From positions 1-32,318 of the forward strand of contig JASLML010000018.1 in the NCBI GenBank assembly GCA_030746535.1: a stretch of 32,318 nt of DNA. Reading direction: 5' to 3'. The stretch comes from Fidelibacterota bacterium. GTDB lineage: Bacteria; Fidelibacterota; Marinisomatia; Marinisomatales; TCS55. Under the pieces are notes generated by a model, which saw nothing but the letters and a program-made list of their open reading frames with translations, did not search any database and was not told the DNA's origin. Of the stretch, positions 26,090 through 32,318 are shown in pieces. The position numbers and the translations under genes were made by a program. The first letter of the stretch is position 1, and every line of letters begins with the position of its first letter.

Positions 26090-27138
26090 TTAATAAAAAA
26101 CCAAAGTTTAAACTGGCTGATTTTGAATATCCCCTGCCAAAAAAATACATAGCACAGTATCCGGCAAAGCAGCGGGATCGTGCAAAATTAATGGTAGTGC
26201 ATCGTGATACGGGCGAGATTGAGCACAAGCAGTTCAGCAACATTGTTCAGTACACGAGAAAAAATGATTTAATTATCACCAACAATACGCAGGTATTTCC
26301 GGCAAGGCTTTATGCTACAAAAGACCGAACGGATGCGAAAGTTGAGGTCTTCCTCCTGAGGGAGCTGGAAAACGACCTCTGGGAAGTAATGGTCCGCCCA
26401 GCAAGGAAAGTACGCATTGGAAATAAACTCATGTTTTCAAAAAACTTTCATTGCGATGTGATTGACAATACGGTTTCAGGCGGACGTGTGGTTCGGTTTG
26501 AATATGAAGGTGATCATATTTACAATATCATAGACCGCGTTGGCATTTCTCCCCTTCCACCTTATATCACCCGAGAACCGGAAACGATGGATAAAAAGCG
26601 CTATCAGACAGTTTTCGCGGCCGAGCGTGGAGCGGTTGCGGCGCCCACCGCAGGTTTGCATTTCACCCAAGGATTGCTGAACCGGTTTGAAAAGAAAGGT
26701 GTAAAACACAGCAATGTAACGCTCCATATAGGGCTTGGTACATTTCGCCCTGTTCAGGTAGAGGACTTGAACCGGCATCAGATGGATTCCGAGTATTTTC
26801 AGGTGACCCCAAAAACTGCGTTGATGATTAATGAAACAAAAAAGAAAAGACGCAATGTATTTGCAGTCGGCACATCAACCGTGCGGGCGCTGGAAACCGT
26901 GGTTGTTTCCGGATTTCAGGTAACGCCAAAGCGCGGCTGGACTGACAAATTCATTTATCCGCCGTATGATTTCAAAATGGTTGACGGCATGATAACGAAT
27001 TTCCATCAGCCCAAAAGTACACTTATTATGATGGTTTCTGCTTTTGCAGGCCGCGATCTGATAATGAAAGCGTACAGAGAAGCGAAGAAAAATGATTATC
27101 GCTTTCTGAGTTACGGCGACGCAATGCTTATTCTCTGA
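26086..27138 (+). CDS. queA: S-adenosylmethionine:tRNA ribosyltransferase-isomerase QueA
   Basis: QueA transfers and isomerises the ribosyl moiety of SAM onto 7-aminomethyl-7-deazaguanine in tRNA, forming epoxyqueuosine. The 350-residue protein has the family blocks '[25 protein letters not shown]' at the N-terminus, '[16 protein letters not shown]', '[19 protein letters not shown]', '[14 protein letters not shown]' and '[25 protein letters not shown]'. It overlaps ruvB by 4 bp and ispD by 1 bp, an arrangement typical of a tight operon. Confidence 0.97.
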   Translation: MINKKPKFKLADFEYPLPKKYIAQYPAKQRDRAKLMVVHRDTGEIEHKQFSNIVQYTRKNDLIITNNTQVFPARLYATKDRTDAKVEVFLLRELENDLWEVMVRPARKVRIGNKLMFSKNFHCDVIDNTVSGGRVVRFEYEGDHIYNIIDRVGISPLPPYITREPETMDKKRYQTVFAAERGAVAAPTAGLHFTQGLLNRFEKKGVKHSNVTLHIGLGTFRPVQVEDLNRHQMDSEYFQVTPKTALMINETKKKRRNVFAVGTSTVRALETVVVSGFQVTPKRGWTDKFIYPPYDFKMVDGMITNFHQPKSTLIMMVSAFAGRDLIMKAYREAKKNDYRFLSYGDAMLIL

Positions 27139-27821
27139 TGGAGTTCCCGGGAAAAGTTGGCGCCGTAATCCCGGCCGCCGGTTCCGGGCAGCGCTTTGGA
27201 GAAAAAAAACAGTTTAAGCAGTTAGGCAAACGCCCCCTTCTTTATACAACCATTGCTCCTTTTCTGGATTGCAGCCTCATTTCGGAAATTTCCGTTGCAG
27301 TCCCCCAGGAAGATGTGGACAAAATTTCGCGGGAAATGCAGTCCATTGTCGGATCCGCTTCCGTTACGGTAACTGCAGGAGAATCCATACGGCAGAATTC
27401 AGTCCGAAATGGAATAAACGCACTATCTGATGACTGCGATATTATTTGTATTCATGACTGCGCACGCCCGCTTGTTACAGAGCAGCTGATAAGGGACACC
27501 ATCAACGGATGTAAAAATCATGACGGATGTATTACTGCGATGAAGGCTTCAGATACAGTAAAAAGAGCGGATGGAGATATCATCACCGCAACATTAAACA
27601 GGGATCACATTTGGCTGGCTCAAACTCCTCAGGCGTTTCACCGCGATATTTTATTACATGCATTTGAGAATGCAGACAACAATGATGCTATAGGAACAGA
27701 TGAATCTGCGCTAGTAGAAATGGTTGGCGGAAAAGTAAAAATAATTGAAGGTCTGGCTGATAATATAAAGATTACGAATCAGCAGGATTGGAAAACACTG
27801 GAGACGGGGCTCATTGACTAA
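27138..27821 (+). CDS. ispD: 2-C-methyl-D-erythritol 4-phosphate cytidylyltransferase IspD
   Basis: IspD transfers CMP from CTP to methylerythritol phosphate in the MEP isoprenoid pathway. The 227-residue length is normal. The CTP-binding 'VIPAAGSGQRFGEKKQFKQLGKRPLL' (10-35), 'IHDCARPLV', 'TVKRADGD' and 'TPQAFHRDILLHAF' are characteristic. The start overlaps the queA stop by one base (TGATG) and the end overlaps ispF by 8 bp. Confidence 0.97.
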   Translation: MEFPGKVGAVIPAAGSGQRFGEKKQFKQLGKRPLLYTTIAPFLDCSLISEISVAVPQEDVDKISREMQSIVGSASVTVTAGESIRQNSVRNGINALSDDCDIICIHDCARPLVTEQLIRDTINGCKNHDGCITAMKASDTVKRADGDIITATLNRDHIWLAQTPQAFHRDILLHAFENADNNDAIGTDESALVEMVGGKVKIIEGLADNIKITNQQDWKTLETGLID

Positions 27822-28290
27822 ATCCGGGATAGGATTTGATGTGCATCCGCTTGCAGAAGGAGAAAAATTGATTCTCGGCGGTGTTGCAATACCATCGGAA
27901 AAAGGAACCGTCGGCCATTCAGACGGCGACGTACTGATTCATGCGATTGTAGATGCTATTCTTGGAGCAGCCAGTTTGGGAGATATCGGATCATTTTTTC
28001 CAAGTGAAGATGAAAAATGGAGAAATGCCGATAGCAGACAATTTCTTACACATGCTCTCGAGGAAGCTGAGAATGCCGGGTTTGCCATAACGCACATTGA
28101 CAGCACCATCATACTGGAAAAACCGAAATTAGCAGATATTATTCCGCAAATGCGTTACCAGATTGCCTATACGCTTCAGGTTGACGAGTCTGCGGTTTCC
28201 ATAAAAGCGACTACTACTGATAAGCTGGGAATTATCGGCAAAGGCGAAGGTGTAGCAGCTATGGCAATTGCCACCCTGAATCCCGCCTGA
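27814..28290 (+). CDS. ispF: 2-C-methyl-D-erythritol 2,4-cyclodiphosphate synthase IspF
   Basis: IspF cyclises the CDP-methylerythritol phosphate intermediate with loss of CMP. The 158-residue protein has the metal ligands Asp9, His11 ('GFDVH') and His43 ('GHSDGDVLIHAI'), as in characterised enzymes, plus 'LGDIGSFFPSED' and 'ATTTDKLGIIGKGEGVAAMA'. The start is a TTG inside the ispD coding end; this start gives the conserved N-terminus 'GIGFDVH', so it is well supported. ispE starts 4 bp after the stop. Confidence 0.97.
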   Translation: MTKSGIGFDVHPLAEGEKLILGGVAIPSEKGTVGHSDGDVLIHAIVDAILGAASLGDIGSFFPSEDEKWRNADSRQFLTHALEEAENAGFAITHIDSTIILEKPKLADIIPQMRYQIAYTLQVDESAVSIKATTTDKLGIIGKGEGVAAMAIATLNPA

Positions 28291-28294
28291 AAAC

Positions 28295-29134
28295 ATGACT
28301 GACATTTCAATTACCTCGCCGGCAAAGGTGAACATCGGCCTGAAAATCCTGGATCAGCGCAAAGACGGATACCATAATATTCACACCCTTTTCCAGGAAC
28401 TTGAATTCGGAGATTCTGTTCGAATTAGCAAATCAAAATCCGGATGCAAAATTACCGCAAAAAATCAGAATACGCCGACGGATGAATCCAATACATGTTT
28501 CAAGGCATGGCAGGCCATAAAAGAGGAATACCCGCACGTTGGAGGTGTTTCCATACATCTCGAAAAACACATTCCTGAAGGTTCGGGCTTGGGCGGAGGC
28601 TCTTCCAATGCCGCAACGGTGCTGAAAAGGTTAAATAAACTTTATTCCCTTGATTTATCTGAAAATGAACTGGAAGCGATAGCTCTTCGGATTGGCGCCG
28701 ATGTTCCGTTTTTTATCCGCGGCGGTACGCAAATTGGTAGCGGTATCGGCGAAAAACTGACACCTGCATCTAACAAAGTTGAGGGATATTATTTACTTGT
28801 CATTCCTGGATTTTCCGTCAATACATCCTGGGCTTATGGGCAATATAAAAAGCGGTTGGAGGGTACAGTTCAATATCCTAATTTCGCCGACCTTTTAGAA
28901 GAGGATACAATCCCTTTTAAGCTGTTTGAGAATGATTTCGAAGATGTGGTAATTCCTGCACATCCAGAGATTGGCGGCATAAAGTCCGGACTTGAATCAT
29001 CCGGATCAGTGTTCGCGGGTCTGTCGGGCAGCGGTTCGACTGTGTTTGGAATTTTCAGCGACGATGCCTCAGCCAAAGAGGCGGAGCAAAATTTCAAACC
29101 CCAATATCGTACTGTTCTCACTTCCCCCGTTTAA
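28295..29134 (+). CDS. ispE: 4-diphosphocytidyl-2-C-methyl-D-erythritol kinase IspE
   Basis: IspE, a GHMP kinase, phosphorylates the 2-hydroxyl of CDP-methylerythritol. The 279-residue length is typical. 'SPAKVNIGLKILDQRKDGYHNI' (8-29) with catalytic Lys11, the ATP loop 'PEGSGLGGGSSNAATVL' (94-110), 'GADVPFF' with Asp136, and the C-terminal 'GLSGSGSTVFGIF' are present. It completes a run of three MEP genes in the order ispD-ispF-ispE; the pathway enzymes before IspD and after IspF are not in this window. Two tRNA genes follow after 41 bp. Confidence 0.97.
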   Translation: MTDISITSPAKVNIGLKILDQRKDGYHNIHTLFQELEFGDSVRISKSKSGCKITAKNQNTPTDESNTCFKAWQAIKEEYPHVGGVSIHLEKHIPEGSGLGGGSSNAATVLKRLNKLYSLDLSENELEAIALRIGADVPFFIRGGTQIGSGIGEKLTPASNKVEGYYLLVIPGFSVNTSWAYGQYKKRLEGTVQYPNFADLLEEDTIPFKLFENDFEDVVIPAHPEIGGIKSGLESSGSVFAGLSGSGSTVFGIFSDDASAKEAEQNFKPQYRTVLTSPV

Positions 29135-29175
29135 TCTCAAAACAACCGAATTACCCGTTTTCAGAAACGACCCAT

Positions 29176-29247
29176 TGGGATGTGGTCTAACGGCAAGACA
29201 CCGGACTGTTAATCCGGATGATGGTGGTTCAAATCCACCCGTCCCAG
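29176..29247 (+). tRNA. tRNA-Asn(GTT)
   Basis: A full cloverleaf of 72 nt is present. The acceptor stem TGGGATG pairs with CGTCCCA (one G-T pair), the D-arm is GTCT/AGAC, the anticodon stem CCGGA/TCCGG surrounds CTGTTAA with anticodon GTT, and the T-arm is GGTGG-TTCAAAT-CCACC. The discriminator is G and CCA is not encoded. Confidence 0.97.
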
Positions 29248-29251
29248 CGAT

Positions 29252-29322
29252 TGCCGGGTCGTCTAATGGCAGGACCGCGGCCTTTGGAGCCGTTAATCTT
29301 GGTTCGAATCCAAGCCCGGCAG
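29252..29322 (+). tRNA. tRNA-Gln(TTG)
   Basis: A full cloverleaf of 71 nt lies four bases after tRNA-Asn. The acceptor stem is TGCCGGG/CCCGGCA, the anticodon stem GCGGC/GCCGT with loop CTTTGGA gives anticodon TTG, and the T-arm is CTTGG-TTCGAAT-CCAAG. The discriminator is G and CCA is not encoded. prs begins 14 bp later, so the tRNAs probably lie within or at the head of the prs transcript. Confidence 0.97.
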
Positions 29323-29336
29323 CTAGAAGAAAAATT

Positions 29337-30284
29337 ATGAGTGAAAGAAAATTAAAACTTTTTTCAGGACGCAGTAATCCAGCGCTTGCGCAGGGGATTG
29401 CTGATTATCTTGACATTCCGCTTGGCGAAGTTTCCATAAAGAATTTTGCAGATGGAGAACTTTGGATAAAGTTTGAAAAGAATATTCGCGGTGACGACGT
29501 TTTCATCATCCAGTCCACAAATGCTCCTGCACAAAATATCCTTGAGCTGACGCTTATGCTGGATGCTGCAATACGGGCATCTGCAAAGCGAGTTACAGCT
29601 GTTATCCCTTATTTCGGATACGGCCGTCAGGATAGGAAAGACCAGCCGCGGGTTCCAATTTCTTCACGTGTTATTGTTGATATGTTTACTTCCGCCGGTG
29701 CGGACAGGCTGATATCCATGGATCTTCATTCCACACAGATACAAGGATTTGCAACCATTCCGTTTGACCATTTGTATAGTAGGATGGTTCTGCTTGAAGA
29801 AATAAAAAATTTAGGACTCGACCCCGAAAACAGCGTTGTCCTTTCTCCCGATGTCGGCTCTGCTCTTATGAGTCAGGCGTATGCAAAACATATGGGAATG
29901 CACTTCGCTTTGATTGAAAAACGGAGATACGAACACAACCGCGCGGAAGTAACCCATTTAATCGGCGAATTAAATGACAGGCACGTGTTGATCATTGATG
30001 ATATGATTGACACGGCAGGCACAACAGTAAACGCAGCAAATGCGGCCAAGGAACACGGCGCAAAATCTGTTACCGCAATTGCAACGCATGCACTTTTATC
30101 AGGCCCTGCCGTTGACAGAATAAAAGATTCCGGCATAGCCAATTTGATTGTAACAGACACGGTCGAGATCCCAAAAGAAAAATTAATGAATCGAATGAAA
30201 GTAATTACAGTTTCTCAAATTTTTGGGCAGGCGATACAGCGCATTCACACAGGTGAATCGGTAAGCGCACTGTTTGAGTTTTAG
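29337..30284 (+). CDS. prs: Ribose-phosphate pyrophosphokinase
   Basis: Prs makes PRPP from ribose 5-phosphate and ATP for nucleotide, His, Trp and NAD synthesis. The track ORF starts at 28992 and reads through both tRNA genes; the true start is ATG 29337 (MSERKLKLFSGRSNPALAQ), giving the usual 315 residues. 'IQSTNAPAQNILEL', 'VIPYFGYGRQDRKDQPRVPISSRV', the metal-binding 'SMDLHSTQIQGF', and the PRPP loop 'VLIIDDMIDTAGTTVNAA' are all present. rplY starts 14 bp downstream. Confidence 0.98.
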   Translation: MSERKLKLFSGRSNPALAQGIADYLDIPLGEVSIKNFADGELWIKFEKNIRGDDVFIIQSTNAPAQNILELTLMLDAAIRASAKRVTAVIPYFGYGRQDRKDQPRVPISSRVIVDMFTSAGADRLISMDLHSTQIQGFATIPFDHLYSRMVLLEEIKNLGLDPENSVVLSPDVGSALMSQAYAKHMGMHFALIEKRRYEHNRAEVTHLIGELNDRHVLIIDDMIDTAGTTVNAANAAKEHGAKSVTAIATHALLSGPAVDRIKDSGIANLIVTDTVEIPKEKLMNRMKVITVSQIFGQAIQRIHTGESVSALFEF

Positions 30285-30298
30285 TAAGGAGTGCAATA

Positions 30299-31033
30299 AT
30301 GGCAAACTACACGGAATTAACAATTGACACACGCGATGTGCTTGGCGGAGCAGCATCGAAATCACTTAGGTCAGAAGGCAAGATACCCGCAGTCTTTTAT
30401 TTTCACGGTGAGGAGAATCAAAATTTAGTTTTAGACAAAAGTATCTTTAACAAAGCGATTCACAGCGGAAGCCATATTTTTGAAGTGGAACTCAGCGGCC
30501 GCAAGCGGTACGTCATGGTAAAATCCGTGCAGTATCACCCGGTAACAGAGGAAATTATTCATGTCGACCTTCAAGGCGTGCGGATGACCGAGAAAATCGG
30601 AATTTCCATTCCAATTGTATTAGAAGGCGAAGCCGAAGGTGTTAAAGAAGGTGGCGTATTAATGCAGAATTTGACGACTTTGGATATCCAATGTCTTCCG
30701 ACAGATGTGCCTGAGAATGCAACCATCGACATCACCTCACTTAAAATCAACCACAATTTCACCGTAAGCGACATTTCACTCGGTGATGAAATTGAGGTTG
30801 TTACTGCCGAGGACACTACCGTGGTAACGATTCAGCCTCCGATCACCGAAGTCGAACCCGAACTTCCGGAAGAAGAACTCGAAGAAGGCGAAGAAGGCGA
30901 AGAGGGTGAAGAACTTGAAGAAGGCGAAGAACCGGCAGAAGGTGAAGAGGCGGCAGAAGGCGAAGAAAAAGCTGATGGCGACAATAAGAAAGAATCCTCA
31001 GATGATAAAAAGGGTGAAAAAGAGGGCTCATGA
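30299..31033 (+). CDS. rplY: 50S ribosomal protein L25 (CTC/TL5 type) with acidic C-terminal tail
   Basis: The long-form L25 binds 5S rRNA. Residues 1-95 form the L25 domain ('DTRDVLGGAASKSLRSEGKIPAVFY', 'YHPVTEEIIHVDLQGV'), and residues 96-182 the TL5-type beta domain ('IPIVLEGEAEGVKEGGVLMQ', 'CLPTDVPENATIDI', 'LGDEIEVVTAEDTTVVTI'). The last 60 or so residues are an almost pure Glu/Gly/Ala tail ending in a Lys-containing segment, longer than in ordinary members. A clear AAGGAG lies nine bases before the ATG. The gene ends in a 4-bp overlap with pth. Confidence 0.95.
   Translation: MANYTELTIDTRDVLGGAASKSLRSEGKIPAVFYFHGEENQNLVLDKSIFNKAIHSGSHIFEVELSGRKRYVMVKSVQYHPVTEEIIHVDLQGVRMTEKIGISIPIVLEGEAEGVKEGGVLMQNLTTLDIQCLPTDVPENATIDITSLKINHNFTVSDISLGDEIEVVTAEDTTVVTIQPPITEVEPELPEEELEEGEEGEEGEELEEGEEPAEGEEAAEGEEKADGDNKKESSDDKKGEKEGS
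30881..30966 (+). repeat. Imperfect GAAGAAGGC repeat encoding the L25 acidic tail
   Basis: Units of the form GAAGAAGGCGAA recur with interruptions (gaacttgaag, ccggca, gcggca) and encode EEGE/EGEE blocks. Such simple-sequence tails change length easily by slippage or unequal recombination. The repeat stays in frame. Confidence 0.6.
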
Positions 31034-31581
31034 TCGCCTTTGTTGGCTTAGGTAACCCCGGAAGTGAATACGCAAACACAAAACATAATGCAGGCTTTTG
31101 GGTGGTGGATGAACTGTCCCGGCGCTGGTCCATCAGTTTCAATCCCGGGAAAGGTGATTATGTTTTTGCGGAAGGCGGCGATAGAAAGGCCTTGCTAATG
31201 AAACCGACTACAGGAATGAATATTAGCGGCCGCGCCGTCAAGCATTTCGTTAGCGAATTTGGCCTCTCACTTTCGGATTTACACATTGTTGTAGATGATG
31301 TGGACTTGCCACTGGGTAAGATTCGTGTTCGCCCAAAAGGCGGCGATGGATGCCATCGCGGGATGGAATCTGTGATTTACTGTTTGGGGAATACACAGTT
31401 CCCCAGGCTTCGTTTCGGTGTTGCAGCATCAGATCAGAAACGGCCGGCAGAAAAATATGTCTTAAAGGCATTCAGAAAAACAGATCAGCCTGAAGCTAAC
31501 GAAATGGTACAGATTTCCGCCGATGCAGCAGAGTCAATCATGCGAAACGGAATTACCAAAACGATGAATCAATTTAATTAA
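31030..31581 (+). CDS. pth: Peptidyl-tRNA hydrolase
   Basis: Pth releases tRNA from prematurely dropped peptidyl-tRNA. The 183-residue length is typical. 'VGLGNPGSEYANTKHNAGFWVVDEL' supplies the conserved Asn9 and catalytic His19, 'KPTTGMNISG' supplies Asn64, and 'VVDDVDLPLGKIRVRPKGG' supplies the conserved Asp near 92. The following motif reads 'GDGCHRGMES' where many Pth enzymes have 'GGHNG', so the substrate-contacting Asn appears replaced by Arg110. The start overlaps rplY by 4 bp. The order prs-rplY-pth is common in bacteria. Confidence 0.95.
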   Translation: MIAFVGLGNPGSEYANTKHNAGFWVVDELSRRWSISFNPGKGDYVFAEGGDRKALLMKPTTGMNISGRAVKHFVSEFGLSLSDLHIVVDDVDLPLGKIRVRPKGGDGCHRGMESVIYCLGNTQFPRLRFGVAASDQKRPAEKYVLKAFRKTDQPEANEMVQISADAAESIMRNGITKTMNQFN

Positions 31582-31599
31582 ATAAGGAACTGACGAACT

Positions 31600-32318
31600 A
31601 TGAACGAAGTGACAATATATTTATGGATGGTGCTTAACGCCGGTGTGGTGGCGCTGCTGTATTCTTCCTGGAAGACAGGCTGGATCTCAAAACAGGATGA
31701 AGGCACTGACCGCATGAAAACAATAGGTGCAAATATCGCAGAAGGCGCGATGTCCTTTTTAAAAGCGGAATACAAAGTATTGGTTGTATTTGTTTTAGTT
31801 GTTGCTGCTCTTCTTGGGTTTGCGAATGCAGGAAAAGAAGGATCAAGCGAATTGATTGCTCTGTCCTTCGGAATAGGTGCTCTTACCTCAGGGCTTGCCG
31901 GATTCCTCGGAATGCGCGTTGCGACAAAAGCAAATAACAGGACAACTAATGCTGCAAGAACAGGCCTCGCTCCCGCGCTTAATGTCGCTTTTACAGGAGG
32001 GTCAGTAATGGGCCTGTCTGTTGTAGGATTAGGTGTGTTAGGCTTAGGCGGTTTATTCACATTTTATCAATTTCATTTTGATGCGGATTACCCGAGAATT
32101 TTAACAGTGATTTCAGGGTTTTCATTAGGCGCATCTTCCATTGCTCTGTTTGCCCGCGTTGGCGGCGGTATTTATACCAAGGCAGCCGATGTTGGTGCAG
32201 ATTTAGTTGGAAAGGTTGAAGCAGGAATCCCGGAAGATCATCCGCTAAACCCTGCAACGATTGCTGATAATGTCGGGGACAATGTTGGCGATGTAGCCGG
32301 AATGGGCGCCGATTTGTT
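31600..32318 (+). CDS. hppA: Membrane-bound proton/sodium-pumping pyrophosphatase, N-terminal part (cut by window edge)
   Basis: This frame is missing from the ORF track because it has no stop before the right edge. Translation from ATG 31600 gives 239 residues beginning [24 protein letters not shown]. Several transmembrane helices follow, then the diagnostic loop '[30 protein letters not shown]' and '[23 protein letters not shown]', the pyrophosphate/Mg site of M-PPases. The enzyme couples pyrophosphate hydrolysis to ion pumping across the cytoplasmic membrane. Residues that decide potassium dependence and Na+/H+ specificity lie outside the window. AAGGAA lies about 12 bp before the start, and pth ends 18 bp upstream. 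Confidence 0.96.
   Translation, partial: MNEVTIYLWMVLNAGVVALLYSSWKTGWISKQDEGTDRMKTIGANIAEGAMSFLKAEYKVLVVFVLVVAALLGFANAGKEGSSELIALSFGIGALTSGLAGFLGMRVATKANNRTTNAARTGLAPALNVAFTGGSVMGLSVVGLGVLGLGGLFTFYQFHFDADYPRILTVISGFSLGASSIALFARVGGGIYTKAADVGADLVGKVEAGIPEDHPLNPATIADNVGDNVGDVAGMGADL

Noticed and set aside
28992-29336. N-terminal extension of prs in the 430-residue ORF
   Set aside because: It runs through the end of ispE and both tRNA genes; the family N-terminus starts at ATG 29337.
30843-31142. Minus-strand 99-residue Leu/Arg-rich ORF opposite rplY and pth
   Set aside because: It is a shadow of the GAA/GGC repeat in the L25 tail, with low-complexity composition and no support.
31578-32060. 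Minus-strand 160-residue ORF opposite hppA
   Set aside because: The plus strand encodes an unmistakable membrane pyrophosphatase across the same interval.
1-32318. CRISPR array, prophage, insertion sequence or toxin-antitoxin module
   Set aside because: No regularly spaced repeats, transposase, integrase or phage structural motifs were seen; nearly all intervals are filled by housekeeping genes.

Overview
The window looks like chromosomal core sequence from a Gram-negative bacterium. It carries a lipid A operon (LpxB, LpxK and a DUF374 acyltransferase), outer-membrane and lipoprotein candidates, and large exported FG-GAP/Ig-like proteins. GC content is moderate and many genes lack a clear Shine-Dalgarno. 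The mix of FCB-type secreted proteins, a membrane pyrophosphatase, the MEP pathway and a canonical FabA fits an FCB-superphylum lineage, perhaps Candidatus Neomarinimicrobiota (SAR406). That placement is inference from gene content, not from a marker tree.

Layout. 1-1366 (minus): the start of an S41 C-terminal processing peptidase, cut by the left edge, behind a putative outer-membrane protein. 1367-1609: a divergent spacer holding a large nested inverted repeat. 1610-7377 (plus): two overlapping, apparently paralogous exported genes, of which the second has FG-GAP-like repeats, about seven Ig-like repeats and a C-terminal hydrophobic anchor. 7383-11756 (minus): Gfo/Idh/MocA oxidoreductase - isoprenylcysteine-methyltransferase-like protein - lpxB - DUF374 (LpxJ-like) acyltransferase - lpxK, packed with overlaps. 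11921-12502 (plus): an orphan membrane protein with an acidic/Tyr-rich tail and a good terminator. 12552-14716 (minus): fabA - ychF - small membrane protein. 14829-16502 (plus): FabI/FabL-like SDR, then a PAP2 phosphatase. 16499-19686 (minus): yqgE - EamA transporter - MFS transporter - TPR lipoprotein. 19805-24975 (plus): uvrA overlapping a divergent transketolase-family gene. 25064-32318 (plus): ruvB - queA - ispD - ispF - ispE - tRNA-Asn - tRNA-Gln - prs - rplY - pth - hppA (cut by the right edge).

How the genes work together. The lpx block makes and acylates the lipid A disaccharide and phosphorylates it at 4'. The adjacent oxidoreductase may indicate a modified sugar substrate. FabA and the divergent enoyl-reductase-like SDR form a fatty-acid synthesis pair. 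IspD/F/E supply three consecutive steps of isoprenoid synthesis. The tRNA/prs/rplY/pth stretch is a translation and nucleotide-precursor cluster. UvrA and RuvB are DNA repair and recombination functions.

I found no phage, insertion sequence, CRISPR array, toxin-antitoxin pair or defence island. The least explained parts are the tandem FG-GAP/Ig genes with their structured leader, the lipid A-adjacent oxidoreductase and methyltransferase, the hybrid-looking enoyl reductase, and the atypical transketolase.
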